Of a stretch of DNA of 64,000 nt, positions 1 through 7,659 are shown one piece after another. The stretch is from UBA4582 sp038106185. Lineage in GTDB: Bacteria; Pseudomonadota; Gammaproteobacteria; Pseudomonadales; Azotimanducaceae. The stretch spans positions 1 to 64,000 of the forward strand of contig JAYODE010000019.1 of the NCBI GenBank assembly GCA_038106185.1, written 5' to 3'. The translations under genes were made by a program, and so were the position numbers. Below the pieces are notes generated by a model. That model did no database searches, was not told where the DNA came from, and was given only the letters and a program-made list of their open reading frames with translations. Numbering within the stretch: position 1 is the stretch's first letter; the number at the start of each line of letters is the position of its first letter.

Positions 1-30
1 ACCAAAACGACCCTTCGAGAAAGTTTCTAA
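1..30 (+). CDS. C-terminal end of a gene, probably the TctC-type binding protein (partial)
   Basis: Frame 1 is open from the window edge and ends with TAA at 28-30, directly abutting the ATG of the next gene. Only nine codons are visible (ending TLRESF), so the family cannot be read from sequence. The guess of a periplasmic tricarboxylate-binding protein rests only on position: in tripartite tricarboxylate transporter operons the order is commonly binding protein, small membrane protein, large membrane protein. Confidence 0.35.
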   Translation, partial: TKTTLRESF

Positions 31-522
31 ATGAATAATAGTGAGTTAATAACTAGTAACAAACTGGCAAGAAGACCTGGAGAATTAGTTTTTGCCGGTC
101 TGCTTTTCGGCTTGAGCATAGCCATCACATATTTAGCTTTTAATATTTCTGGCTTGTCTTCGACGAGTTCTCCGGGCACCATTCCGGTCTTGGCAGCTTT
201 AGTCTTATTGATATCATCACTGATCACGCTGTTAAAAACTGCCAAAAAGTCGACAAACAGTGAGCCCTTTAGCTTTTTGGACACTGTTTCTACTAGACTA
301 TTTTTGTTTTTCGCACTTATCAGCTTTATCTACATATTGTTAATCAACCAATTGGGCTTTCTAACAGCATCACTGATGTATCTTTTTGTTAGCAGCTTGG
401 TTTTATATCGCCGCGGTCCACTACTTGCGATCCTGATCAGCATTAACACGCTAGCCATTATATATGTTGTATTTCGTGCTTTATTTTCAGTGATTTTGCC
501 CGAGGCAAACCTATGGCAATGA
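31..522 (+). CDS. TctB-family small membrane subunit of a tripartite tricarboxylate transporter
   Basis: This 163-residue protein has about four hydrophobic segments (roughly residues 18-40, 50-68, 85-110 and 115-155) and a short hydrophilic N-terminus, the layout of TctB/DUF1468 proteins. In the family it is the small integral-membrane partner of TctA in secondary, binding-protein-dependent uptake of citrate or related carboxylates. The start ATG follows the preceding stop codon without a gap, and TctA begins 50 nt downstream, so the genes are probably co-transcribed. Sequence conservation in TctB is weak; the assignment leans on topology and on the clear TctA neighbour. The substrate cannot be read from the sequence. 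Confidence 0.75.
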   Translation: MNNSELITSNKLARRPGELVFAGLLFGLSIAITYLAFNISGLSSTSSPGTIPVLAALVLLISSLITLLKTAKKSTNSEPFSFLDTVSTRLFLFFALISFIYILLINQLGFLTASLMYLFVSSLVLYRRGPLLAILISINTLAIIYVVFRALFSVILPEANLWQ

Positions 523-572
523 CCCTAAATAGCAACTACACACTTTAGATGTTTTCCTTGGAGGAATAGAGC

Positions 573-2048
573 ATGGGTAGTGCATTGGAACATTTTGCCA
601 TCGGCTGGGCGGATCCGTACCTGTTTTTTCTTACGGCGCTGGGTACCTTCGCTGGAATATATATCGGCGCTATCCCGGGGCTCTCTGTCACTATGGCTGT
701 GTCCATTCTGATCTCCTTTACCTTCTCATGGGAAGTTAACGAAGCACTTGCCCTCATGGCCGGTATCTTTATGGGAGGTGTCTACGGCGGATCTCGGTCT
801 GCAATTCTACTGAATATTCCCGGTGCGCCGAGCGCGATGGTTACTGCGCTGGATGGCTACCCGCTGGCAAAGAAGGGTGCGGCCGGTCAAGCAATTGGTT
901 TGTCCACGATCATGTCATTTTTAGGTGGGCTTGTGGGCATAGTGGTGCTTGCAGTAGCGGCGCCAATCATTTCCGAATTTACCCTAATGTTTGCCCCAAG
1001 AGATTACTTTTTGTTAGCAGTGCTAGGTTTATTATTAGTGGGCGCACTGGCGGGAGAGTCGCTCGCAAAAGGTATCTTCTGCGCAGCCCTGGGTGTAAAC
1101 CTTGGGATGATAGGATTGGATCCGCTAACTGCAGAAGAGCGCTTTACTTTTGGTAGTCTTGAGCTTACAGGTGGAGTTCCCTATATCGCTGCCATGATAG
1201 GTTTCTTTGGCATCGCTGAAGTGTTCGTGCAGTTACATCAGGTTGGAGTCCCGCCTATACGGCAGAATTTGGAAAAGATAATACCGTCTTGGGCCCTGGT
1301 AAAAAGGTACTTGCCTTTGTCATTACAGAGCTCCGGCATAGGCGTTATCATCGGCGCGCTGCCCGGTACCGGTGGTGATATCGCTGCCATGTTAGCCTAC
1401 GACCATGCGAAGCGAGTGACACCAAATCCGGTTACGCCGTTCGGTGAAGGGGCGTACGAGGGCCTTATTGCCGCAGAGTCATCGAACAATGCTGCGGTAG
1501 GTGGTGCCTACATACCCATGTTGACTCTGGGGATGCCGGGTGACGCTGTTACCGCCGTGATGATTGGGGCATTATTTATCCACGGTATCCAACCTGGCCC
1601 TATGATGCTAACGGAGACCCCTCACCTTTTTTGGTACACTGTTGGCAACTTGACGATCGCGAATTTGTGTATTTTAGTATTTGGACTGACGGGTATCAGA
1701 TTATTCAGTAAAATAGTGCAGTGCCCCAGAGCTATATTGTTGCCCGTGATTATCGTTTTATCTGTGGTAGGTACCTATGCTATTCAAAACAGTATCACCG
1801 ACGTCTATTGGATGTTTGGCTGTGGAATTCTAGGCTATTTCCTCAAGACCTACGGTTATCAGGTTGCGCCGATTATTCTCGGTATAATCCTCGGGCCCCT
1901 GATAGATGTTTCTTTTCGCCGAGCAGCGATCTCAGTCCAGAACGATCTGGGTGAGTTCCTGTGGGATATGGTCAGTCAGCCAATTAGTCTGACATTGGTT
2001 ATCGTCATTGCGTTTGTTTTAAGCAATAGTTTGCGTAAAAAGTCTTAA
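573..2048 (+). CDS. TctA-family large membrane subunit of a tripartite tricarboxylate transporter
   Basis: The 491-residue polytopic protein carries the family signature near residues 65-95: a YGGSRSAILLNIPG segment followed by ALDGYPLAKKG. A second glycine-rich stretch (GALPGTGGDIAAMLAY, about residue 260) and AAESSNNAAVGGAYIPMLTLG (about 305) are also typical. TctA is the main ion-coupled permease of the tripartite tricarboxylate transporter and takes substrate from a periplasmic binding protein. Length is normal (about 500 residues). A GGAGGAA Shine-Dalgarno sequence lies just upstream of the ATG. It closes the operon; a 100-N gap begins 28 nt after the stop. Confidence 0.93.
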   Translation: MGSALEHFAIGWADPYLFFLTALGTFAGIYIGAIPGLSVTMAVSILISFTFSWEVNEALALMAGIFMGGVYGGSRSAILLNIPGAPSAMVTALDGYPLAKKGAAGQAIGLSTIMSFLGGLVGIVVLAVAAPIISEFTLMFAPRDYFLLAVLGLLLVGALAGESLAKGIFCAALGVNLGMIGLDPLTAEERFTFGSLELTGGVPYIAAMIGFFGIAEVFVQLHQVGVPPIRQNLEKIIPSWALVKRYLPLSLQSSGIGVIIGALPGTGGDIAAMLAYDHAKRVTPNPVTPFGEGAYEGLIAAESSNNAAVGGAYIPMLTLGMPGDAVTAVMIGALFIHGIQPGPMMLTETPHLFWYTVGNLTIANLCILVFGLTGIRLFSKIVQCPRAILLPVIIVLSVVGTYAIQNSITDVYWMFGCGILGYFLKTYGYQVAPIILGIILGPLIDVSFRRAAISVQNDLGEFLWDMVSQPISLTLVIVIAFVLSNSLRKKS

Positions 2049-2075
2049 CCCTAAGTGATTGCTTAGCCTAGCTGA

Positions 2076-2175
2076 NNNNNNNNNNNNNNNNNNNNNNNNN
2101 NNNNNNNNNNNNNNNNNNNNNNNNNNNNNNNNNNNNNNNNNNNNNNNNNNNNNNNNNNNNNNNNNNNNNNNNNNN
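2076..2175. other. Assembly gap (100 N)
   Basis: This run of exactly 100 N is a scaffolding gap of unknown real size. The right flank starts with two tandem copies of AATGATTGCTTTT (2176-2188 and 2189-2201), and the left flank holds the related GTGATTGCTTA. A short tandem repeat probably caused the assembly break. Confidence 0.95.
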
Positions 2176-2201
2176 AATGATTGCTTTTAATGATTGCTTT
2201 T
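2176..2201. repeat. Two 13-bp tandem repeats at the edge of the gap
   Basis: AATGATTGCTTTT occurs twice head to tail immediately right of the first gap. A partial relative (TGATTGCTTA) lies left of the gap near 2056, so the unsequenced stretch may contain further copies. Confidence 0.8.
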
Positions 2202-2212
2202 AAAGAGGTTGA

Positions 2213-2584
2213 TCAGCGGTGAAATCCACCGATCGGTTCATGGTATTCGTTTTCAAAACCGTGTTCAGAAGCCCAATCTTTAAGCGCTTTTGGAATGACT
2301 CCGTACAGACAGAGTCTGGCACCTTCGGTTCTCTCCAGCACTTGGCCTACGTAGCTTCCACTAACAAATCTGTTTGAGTGAAAGAGTAGTGCGGCACTAT
2401 TTTCATGGGTCTCCCAGTAGGTCAGGAGCGCTTCGTCCTCACTGATATAGACATTGTAGACGAGTGTACCTGGCTCACCTTCAGCATTGTACGCGACCAT
2501 TTTTTTAGCGATCTCTCTAAGCTCGTCAGCTTTACCCGGCTTTATTTTAAGTTCGTAAAAAATGTTGATTCGCTCATCTGCCAT
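2213..2584 (-). CDS. Antibiotic-biosynthesis-monooxygenase (ABM) domain protein
   Basis: The 123-residue product starts MADERINIFYELKIKPGK and has the compact ferredoxin-like ABM pattern: a first beta strand with a long helix (KADELREIAKKMV), then TLVYNVYISEDEALLTYWE and a later helix with many aromatic residues. Family members are small dimeric cofactor-free oxygenases or quinol monooxygenases (YgiN-like), but many have no proven activity. I chose the ATG at 2584 because it opens directly on the conserved domain; an in-frame ATG at 2656 would add 24 residues unlike the family. No strong ribosome binding site is seen. It lies downstream of a small exported protein on the same strand. Confidence 0.7.
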   Translation of the reverse strand: MADERINIFYELKIKPGKADELREIAKKMVAYNAEGEPGTLVYNVYISEDEALLTYWETHENSAALLFHSNRFVSGSYVGQVLERTEGARLCLYGVIPKALKDWASEHGFENEYHEPIGGFHR

Positions 2585-2669
2585 GTTGGATTTCGCTCTA
2601 GTGAAAAAGTGATGAGGTCCAATCGGCTTTTTTGTGCTGTAACATCGGCCGAACACCTATCCCCTGGTT

Positions 2670-3095
2670 TTAGTTAAGTTCCCAAACCTTGGCGCTGAAG
2701 GTTCTTGTTCCCAAGTCTACATCAGAAATATGCAGGATCCTCGCGGGGTCATCGTCATCAAAACCGTAAACCTTGAGCGCAGTACCGGATCTAGACCATA
2801 GTCCTAAGGTCTTACTTTGTTCCATTCGACCGGCGTCATCGATCGCCTGTACAGTGCCGGTGAAGTATCCTTTGGTAAGCGCTGCGTTTGTGCCGACCAT
2901 ATTATGGGTTGCATGGACCAGGCCATACTTACCTGCAATGCCTTCGTAAGTGATCGTCATACCGTCATCGTTCATAGTGATTGACGCGATATTGAGAGAC
3001 ACCGCTATAGGCTCACCAAATTGCACATCTGCAGCCTGGGCACTGGTAAATATTGAAAAAGTTAACAAGAAAATCGTCAATAATTTATTAGTCAT
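2670..3095 (-). CDS. Small exported protein of unknown function
   Basis: The 141-residue protein begins with a clear Sec signal peptide (MTNKLLTIFLLTFSIFTSAQA, cleavage after AQA). The mature part is about 120 residues, rich in beta-strand-forming sequence (ITMNDDGMTITYEGIAGKYG, then GLWSRSGTALKVYGFDDD). I do not recognise the family. The ATG at 3095 is favoured over the upstream one at 3188 because it opens the signal peptide and is preceded by AAGGA. It is likely periplasmic or outer-membrane associated. The ABM-domain gene follows after 85 nt on the same strand. Confidence 0.6.
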   Translation of the reverse strand: MTNKLLTIFLLTFSIFTSAQAADVQFGEPIAVSLNIASITMNDDGMTITYEGIAGKYGLVHATHNMVGTNAALTKGYFTGTVQAIDDAGRMEQSKTLGLWSRSGTALKVYGFDDDDPARILHISDVDLGTRTFSAKVWELN

Positions 3096-3221
3096 CTTGG
3101 CGGATCCTTTATTGAGTCTGCGATGGCGAAAGAGCATTGCATGGTCGGTAAACTCAGTAAATATTAGTTCGACTTTGGTCAATGCCATCGGTGTGAGAGA
3201 GGAAGGCGAGGATATTAATTT

Positions 3222-3283
3222 GGGACATCCATGATTGAGCGTCAGGCGTGCGGATTGCCACTAATTCGGTGAATGGATGTCCC
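3222..3283. repeat. 11-bp inverted repeat beside the second gap
   Basis: GGGACATCCAT (3222-3232) and ATGGATGTCCC (3273-3283) are perfect reverse complements separated by 40 nt. The right arm stops four bases before the N run. This looks like the edge of a dispersed palindromic repeat that defeated assembly, or a long hairpin. No second copy was noticed in the window. Confidence 0.6.
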
Positions 3284-3287
3284 GAAT

Positions 3288-3387
3288 NNNNNNNNNNNNN
3301 NNNNNNNNNNNNNNNNNNNNNNNNNNNNNNNNNNNNNNNNNNNNNNNNNNNNNNNNNNNNNNNNNNNNNNNNNNNNNNNNNNNNNNN
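3288..3387. other. Assembly gap (100 N)
   Basis: This is a run of exactly 100 N of unknown real length, adjacent to an inverted repeat. Confidence 0.95.
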
Positions 3388-3477
3388 TCGTTGAATTTTT
3401 TCGAGTTCTTTTCATTGTTCCGGCTAGTCAAGGTCATTCGCCGTTGTTGTTGATCCTGCGGGATCAAGCGGCGGATA

Positions 3478-4845
3478 CTAAGCCAGTGTTCGCTTCGTGA
3501 TCACTGTCAGAGCTAGGGCGCCAACCAAGAAGGTGCCGAGATACACAAGGCTGATTGTGCCCAGGCCAAAACTCGGTAGCACTGGTGCCATCAATGTCAA
3601 AATGTGAAAGCCAAGCACCAGTATGGCGACGTTGAAGAAGGCTAACTCCTTGGCAATCGGCGTACTGAGATCCGGGTCGAGAATACGTAGTAATAACAAG
3701 CCGCTGCCGGTGGAGCCGGTGCAACAGCCAAAGATCGTGACGGCTCTTTCAATAGAGTAGTGGTTGAGTCGGCGGGCGTAGCCAAAGCACAACAGGCCAG
3801 TCGTCAGAGTCACGGCAACGCAAACCAGTAGGATAGGTAACAGATAGTCGCTGAGCAGCGAGAATTGGATGCTCATGATGGTAGCCACGACCATCAGGTC
3901 GACTGAGGTGCCGGTAATGCGCTTTTGAGTGTCGTTATCAATGAGGTGCCCCCAGCCGAGCCGATCAATGCTGAGGCGTAGTAGCATGCAAACCATCAAT
4001 CCATGAAAAAAGAACAGGTTGTGACTGAAGATCAATCCCAGGTTCACATCGCCCAACTGCCAAGTATTAGCGATCGGCTGGATAAGCTTCAGATACTGGT
4101 CTGTGAGAACATAAGCCAGCCCCAGAATTGCCAGATGAAAAGTCAATGAGTCTACATTCGCCGCATGAGTCACTTGTGTACCGGCTGAAATCTTTGATTC
4201 AGGGTGCATGACACCCTTAAGGAATTCCTCGTCGATACGAGCAGTTTTGTTGGCATGCATGCCCTGCCGAATAGCATGCCGGGCCATAGGTACACCCACC
4301 AAAAAAGCAACAACAAATCCCGCCGAAGCATAGATGAGGCCGAAGTCTACTGCGTGCTGAATACCCAACGCTTGTTCCCAGATGCCGCCCAACGCCAGTG
4401 CCTGTCCCGGCCCCTGTGTGAAACCGTGAGTGGCAATCATGCCAAGAAAATACGACAAATCACCTTCGGTGAGGTAGTTGTAAAGCATAATCACCGCTAG
4501 ACCCACCATGGCTTGCATGACCAGGCTCATCACCCATATGACGCTAAGCCAGCTGCCACCTGCGACAATCGAGGATGCTTGGCGCGTGCGTGGCTCGCTG
4601 CCTGTCAGCACCAGAGACATGAAGCTCAAAGTGAAGCAGTGAAAGGCAAAAACAGTAAAGTCACTGTTGACCAGACCAAACGACAGTTCAAGATTGACCA
4701 GGGTAAATCCCAGTAGGCCAGCAATGAGACTCGCGGGTACCAGTGTCGACTGAATCCAGGTAAAACGGGCGCGCAAGCCAACGCCAGCGAGAATAAGGCT
4801 AACCAGAAAGGCAAAGGTGATGATGCCAGGAAAGGTTTCGGTCAT
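3478..4845 (-). CDS. GltS-like sodium/glutamate symporter family protein
   Basis: The 455-residue membrane protein has about a dozen hydrophobic segments in two similar halves. Its N-terminus (FAFLVSLILAGVGLRAR) and glycine-rich loop (ATHGFTQGPGQALALG, about residue 138) resemble the sodium:glutamate symporter family, where such loops form the substrate and sodium site. The second-half counterpart reads FGCCTGSTGSGLLLLRILDP near residue 370. It would sit in the inner membrane and import an acidic amino acid or related anion. It starts 15 nt after the amidase stop, so the two are almost certainly one operon: the amidase may process what the carrier imports. The exact substrate is inference. 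Confidence 0.75.
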   Translation of the reverse strand: MTETFPGIITFAFLVSLILAGVGLRARFTWIQSTLVPASLIAGLLGFTLVNLELSFGLVNSDFTVFAFHCFTLSFMSLVLTGSEPRTRQASSIVAGGSWLSVIWVMSLVMQAMVGLAVIMLYNYLTEGDLSYFLGMIATHGFTQGPGQALALGGIWEQALGIQHAVDFGLIYASAGFVVAFLVGVPMARHAIRQGMHANKTARIDEEFLKGVMHPESKISAGTQVTHAANVDSLTFHLAILGLAYVLTDQYLKLIQPIANTWQLGDVNLGLIFSHNLFFFHGLMVCMLLRLSIDRLGWGHLIDNDTQKRITGTSVDLMVVATIMSIQFSLLSDYLLPILLVCVAVTLTTGLLCFGYARRLNHYSIERAVTIFGCCTGSTGSGLLLLRILDPDLSTPIAKELAFFNVAILVLGFHILTLMAPVLPSFGLGTISLVYLGTFLVGALALTVITKRTLA

Positions 4846-4860
4846 AGTTGAGATTCCAGT

Positions 4861-6354
4861 CTAGTTTACAAAAGGCGCGATTCTGCCTTCAGTCCGGCAG
4901 GCGGAAGAAGTTCGGCCTAACTGATCGAAGTCTGGCGTGGGTCGTGCCAGCGCTGGCACACGAGAGAATTGCCGCTCTAGCGCCTGAGCCGCACTGAGTA
5001 GCCGTTGGTCCGAGTACATGGCGCCCACGGCCTGAATGCCAAATGGCGTTCCCTGTTCATCCAAGCCGCAAGGTAGTGCTATCACGGGATGGCCAACCAC
5101 AGTCAAAGACGAGGTTAGCGCCAGCCATGCCATATAATTTGTCACTGGCTTGCCATCAATTTCCTGGGGGTTCAGATGGCGCCAGGAAAACGGTGGAATG
5201 CTGACGCCAGGACAGAGCACTAGGTCGTAGTGATCAAAAATACGCCGAAACGCTTGGTACAGGGCCATCTGCCGTCGTCGCGCACTGGCAATGGCTACCA
5301 TGGGTGTGTCAAGCGCAGACCGGTAGGTCGACTGAACATTGGGATTAAAGCCGACACCCCAACTACTCGCCTGTTCAATATACTGGGCCACAAACAGATC
5401 CTGGCGCAGGTGCCAGTCTACGTTGGGGGCTTCAGTGAGGTCTATGTCATGCCAATCGCAAGCGCCAAACATGGGCGCGAGGAGGTTCATCCGTTCGGTA
5501 AAGGTGCGTCGAATAGTCTCAGATACCAGCACGCCGCCCAAATCGACGGTGACTGCAACCCGTAAGCGCGAGAGATCCACGTCATCAAGCTGGGACAGTT
5601 GTGCGGCATCAAGGGGATATGCCATAGGGTCCATGCTCGCATTCTGGTCCCTTTGGGCAATCACAGACAGCAATAGAGCGGCGTCACCAACAGATCTGGC
5701 TATAGGTCCCTGAACGCTATAATTGGTTTGAGTAGTCGATCGACCCTCATTCGGAACGACGCCTGGCGTGGCGCGGTAACCGACGACGCCGCTGTAGCAG
5801 GCTGGAATACGCAGACTGCCACCATGATCTGAGCCGGTTGCGAGGGGCGCCATGTGGGTTGCGACGGCGACAGCCGAGCCACCGGAAGAGCCGCCGCAGG
5901 TTAAGTGCGGGCTAAAGGGATTACCGGTCGCGCCAAATAGTCGATTGACGGTATTGGCGCCGATACTGGACTCAGGAATGTTGGTCTTGCCGATAATAAT
6001 GCCGCCCGCGTTGCGAATGCGTTGCACAATACCGGCATCGATTTGGGGAATATGCCTGGCAAAAGCTTCAGATCCATAAGTGGTGCGAATGCCTCGAGTA
6101 GCCTGGATATCCTTGATGGCAACCGGCAGACCATGCAGTGCTCCCAACGGGTCACCGCGACTGACCGCCAGGGTGGCGTTGTGAGCTTGTTCTCGAGCCT
6201 GCTCATAGGCACGGGTAATCATGGCATTGACCACTGGGTCAAGTTGCTCAATTCTGGCAATGCAGCTTTCCAGCAGGTCTTCGGGCGTCAGTTCACCCTG
6301 CCTGATCAGCTTGATCGCATCAGTGGCATTCAGCGCTGAGGGACCTTCACGCAT
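4861..6354 (-). CDS. Amidase-signature family amidase
   Basis: The 497-residue protein carries the full amidase-signature catalytic set: Lys81 in GLPVAIKD, the cis-Ser in CGGSSGGSAV (Ser156) and the nucleophile Ser180 in GSDHGGSLRIP. The family hydrolyses carboxamides by a Ser-cisSer-Lys mechanism; members include aryl and acylamidases as well as GatA. GatA is unlikely here because no gatB or gatC is nearby. There is no signal peptide, so it is cytoplasmic. The ATG at 6354 is preceded by a GAGG. It is first in an operon with the GltS-like carrier, which suggests use of an imported amide or amino-acid conjugate as carbon and nitrogen source. Confidence 0.9.
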   Translation of the reverse strand: MREGPSALNATDAIKLIRQGELTPEDLLESCIARIEQLDPVVNAMITRAYEQAREQAHNATLAVSRGDPLGALHGLPVAIKDIQATRGIRTTYGSEAFARHIPQIDAGIVQRIRNAGGIIIGKTNIPESSIGANTVNRLFGATGNPFSPHLTCGGSSGGSAVAVATHMAPLATGSDHGGSLRIPACYSGVVGYRATPGVVPNEGRSTTQTNYSVQGPIARSVGDAALLLSVIAQRDQNASMDPMAYPLDAAQLSQLDDVDLSRLRVAVTVDLGGVLVSETIRRTFTERMNLLAPMFGACDWHDIDLTEAPNVDWHLRQDLFVAQYIEQASSWGVGFNPNVQSTYRSALDTPMVAIASARRRQMALYQAFRRIFDHYDLVLCPGVSIPPFSWRHLNPQEIDGKPVTNYMAWLALTSSLTVVGHPVIALPCGLDEQGTPFGIQAVGAMYSDQRLLSAAQALERQFSRVPALARPTPDFDQLGRTSSACRTEGRIAPFVN

Positions 6355-6476
6355 TTCTATTGCCTCGCATAACCTGCAGCCCTCAAGATAACACTCGCGG
6401 TACTCCGTGCGCCAATTGACTTAGTCTGCTCGCCTGATTAGTCTCGTTGAATAGCGTGCCATGAGGATACCTTCAA

Positions 6477-7286
6477 GTGACCGAACTCGCGACTGATGCA
6501 ACTGCACTCTCCATTGTTCTGACGGGAGGTGCTACGGGTATTGGTGCCGCGACGGTCGCAAGACTTGAGGCCCAAGGGCATAATGTGACCGTTCTCGACA
6601 TTGTTCAGCCGACCGCACCTACCGCTTTTATTCACTGTGACCTCAGTGATCCTGCGGCCATAGACAGAGCCATGGCGCAGTTACCTGGTCCCATCAACAG
6701 GCTGATCAACGTCGCCGGTGTTTCCAATGCCGCGGCGGATGACAAGATATTGCAGGTCAATTTTCTGGGTATGCGCTACCTGACTGAGCGGCTGGTGCCG
6801 CGCATGACTGACGGTGGTGGCGTTGTTATCGTTGCCTCTTCTGCGGGTTATGACTGGCGTCAGCGGCAGCCCGTAATAGAGGAATTGCTGAATACGCCTG
6901 ATTTCGGTGCGGGCATGCGTTGGCTGCAACAGAATCGGACAGCTTGGCAGGACAATCCCTACAAGTTTTCGAAACAGTGTGCCGCGGCCTATACCTACCG
7001 AGCTGCGGGTCTGGCCTTTCGCCGGGGTATTCGTGTCAATTGCGTTAATCCTGGCTCGACTGGCACCCGCTTAACTGCCGATTTTAGGCAGCTGGTGGGG
7101 CCGCAAAGGTATGACTGGGGTGTGCAGCAGGTCGGCCGCGAAGGCACGCCTGTAGACATAGCTGAGGTCATAGAATTCCTGGCGACGGGTAACAACCGCT
7201 GGCTAAATGGAGTTGAATTGTTGGTTGACGGTGGTTATATCGCCGGCCTCACCGGTGGCTGGATTCAAACCCAGGGGCCGCGGTGA
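6477..7286 (+). CDS. Short-chain dehydrogenase/reductase (SDR)
   Basis: The 269-residue classical SDR has the cofactor motif TGGATGIGAAT (residues about 17-27), then NVAGVS as the NNAG-like element, catalytic Ser in VASSAGYDW, and YKFSK as the YxxxK pair (about residue 162). The C-terminus has LVDGGY, usual in this family. It starts with GTG at 6477 because no in-frame ATG fits; a GAGG lies about ten bases upstream. An insertion between the Ser and Tyr motifs (about 40 residues) resembles SDRs acting on hydroxysteroids or alicyclic alcohols, but the substrate is not determinable. It is divergent from the amidase operon with a 122-nt shared promoter region. Confidence 0.88.
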   Translation: MTELATDATALSIVLTGGATGIGAATVARLEAQGHNVTVLDIVQPTAPTAFIHCDLSDPAAIDRAMAQLPGPINRLINVAGVSNAAADDKILQVNFLGMRYLTERLVPRMTDGGGVVIVASSAGYDWRQRQPVIEELLNTPDFGAGMRWLQQNRTAWQDNPYKFSKQCAAAYTYRAAGLAFRRGIRVNCVNPGSTGTRLTADFRQLVGPQRYDWGVQQVGREGTPVDIAEVIEFLATGNNRWLNGVELLVDGGYIAGLTGGWIQTQGPR

Positions 7287-7659
7287 ACGTTGGAGTAAAG
7301 TCTCATGCGTTACGCGACAGAACCCTATTGATGTCTGGCTGCACTAGCCCTTCGTTGGCAGACCGGGCGGCGATAAGTGTGCATTCATCTTCAGGACGTG
7401 CGAAGATGCACGACGGCCGTCTCTCGGCATGAAGTTAAAAAAAGAAAGAGAGAGACAAGAAAGTCCAGTAAAGTGCAAGGCCGTTGCGGTTATTCGATTT
7501 TTTTGCCCATGACTGGTAAAGGTGGAGCGAATAGGCGAAAGGCTTAGCGAAATATGAAGCAAGATTTACCGTTTTTTAATCGGTGGTACCTTCAAGTTTT
7601 CTCTGCTGATGTGGCCTCTTCTCGCCCCGTATTTCGTCACTCCTAGCAGGTTCTCGAAG
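7287..7659. other. 373-nt non-coding leader upstream of the secretin
   Basis: No gene is visible. A perfect hairpin CGTGC-GAAGAT-GCACG lies at 7397-7412, followed by the 8-bp palindrome ACGGCCGT (7413-7420). A weak 4-bp stem (GCAA/TTGC, 7475-7487) precedes a run of seven T at 7498-7504. I compared it by eye with cyclic-di-GMP and other common riboswitches and found no convincing match. It probably contains the secretin promoter and a structured 5' leader. Confidence 0.4.

Larger units (their letters stand above)
3096..3477. other. Intergenic region with an inverted repeat and a gap
   Basis: No gene is visible. The stretch holds the promoter region of the exported protein, an 11-bp perfect inverted repeat at 3222-3232 and 3273-3283, the second 100-N gap (3288-3387), and the 3' flank of the GltS-like gene. 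An open frame across the N run is an artefact. Confidence 0.7.

Noticed and set aside
3261..3500. Open frames across the N run at 3288-3387
   Set aside because: They consist mostly of undetermined bases and are artefacts of the gap.
7287..7659. Cyclic-di-GMP or similar riboswitch ahead of the secretin
   Set aside because: Hairpins exist, but I could not find the conserved core bases of any known class by eye.
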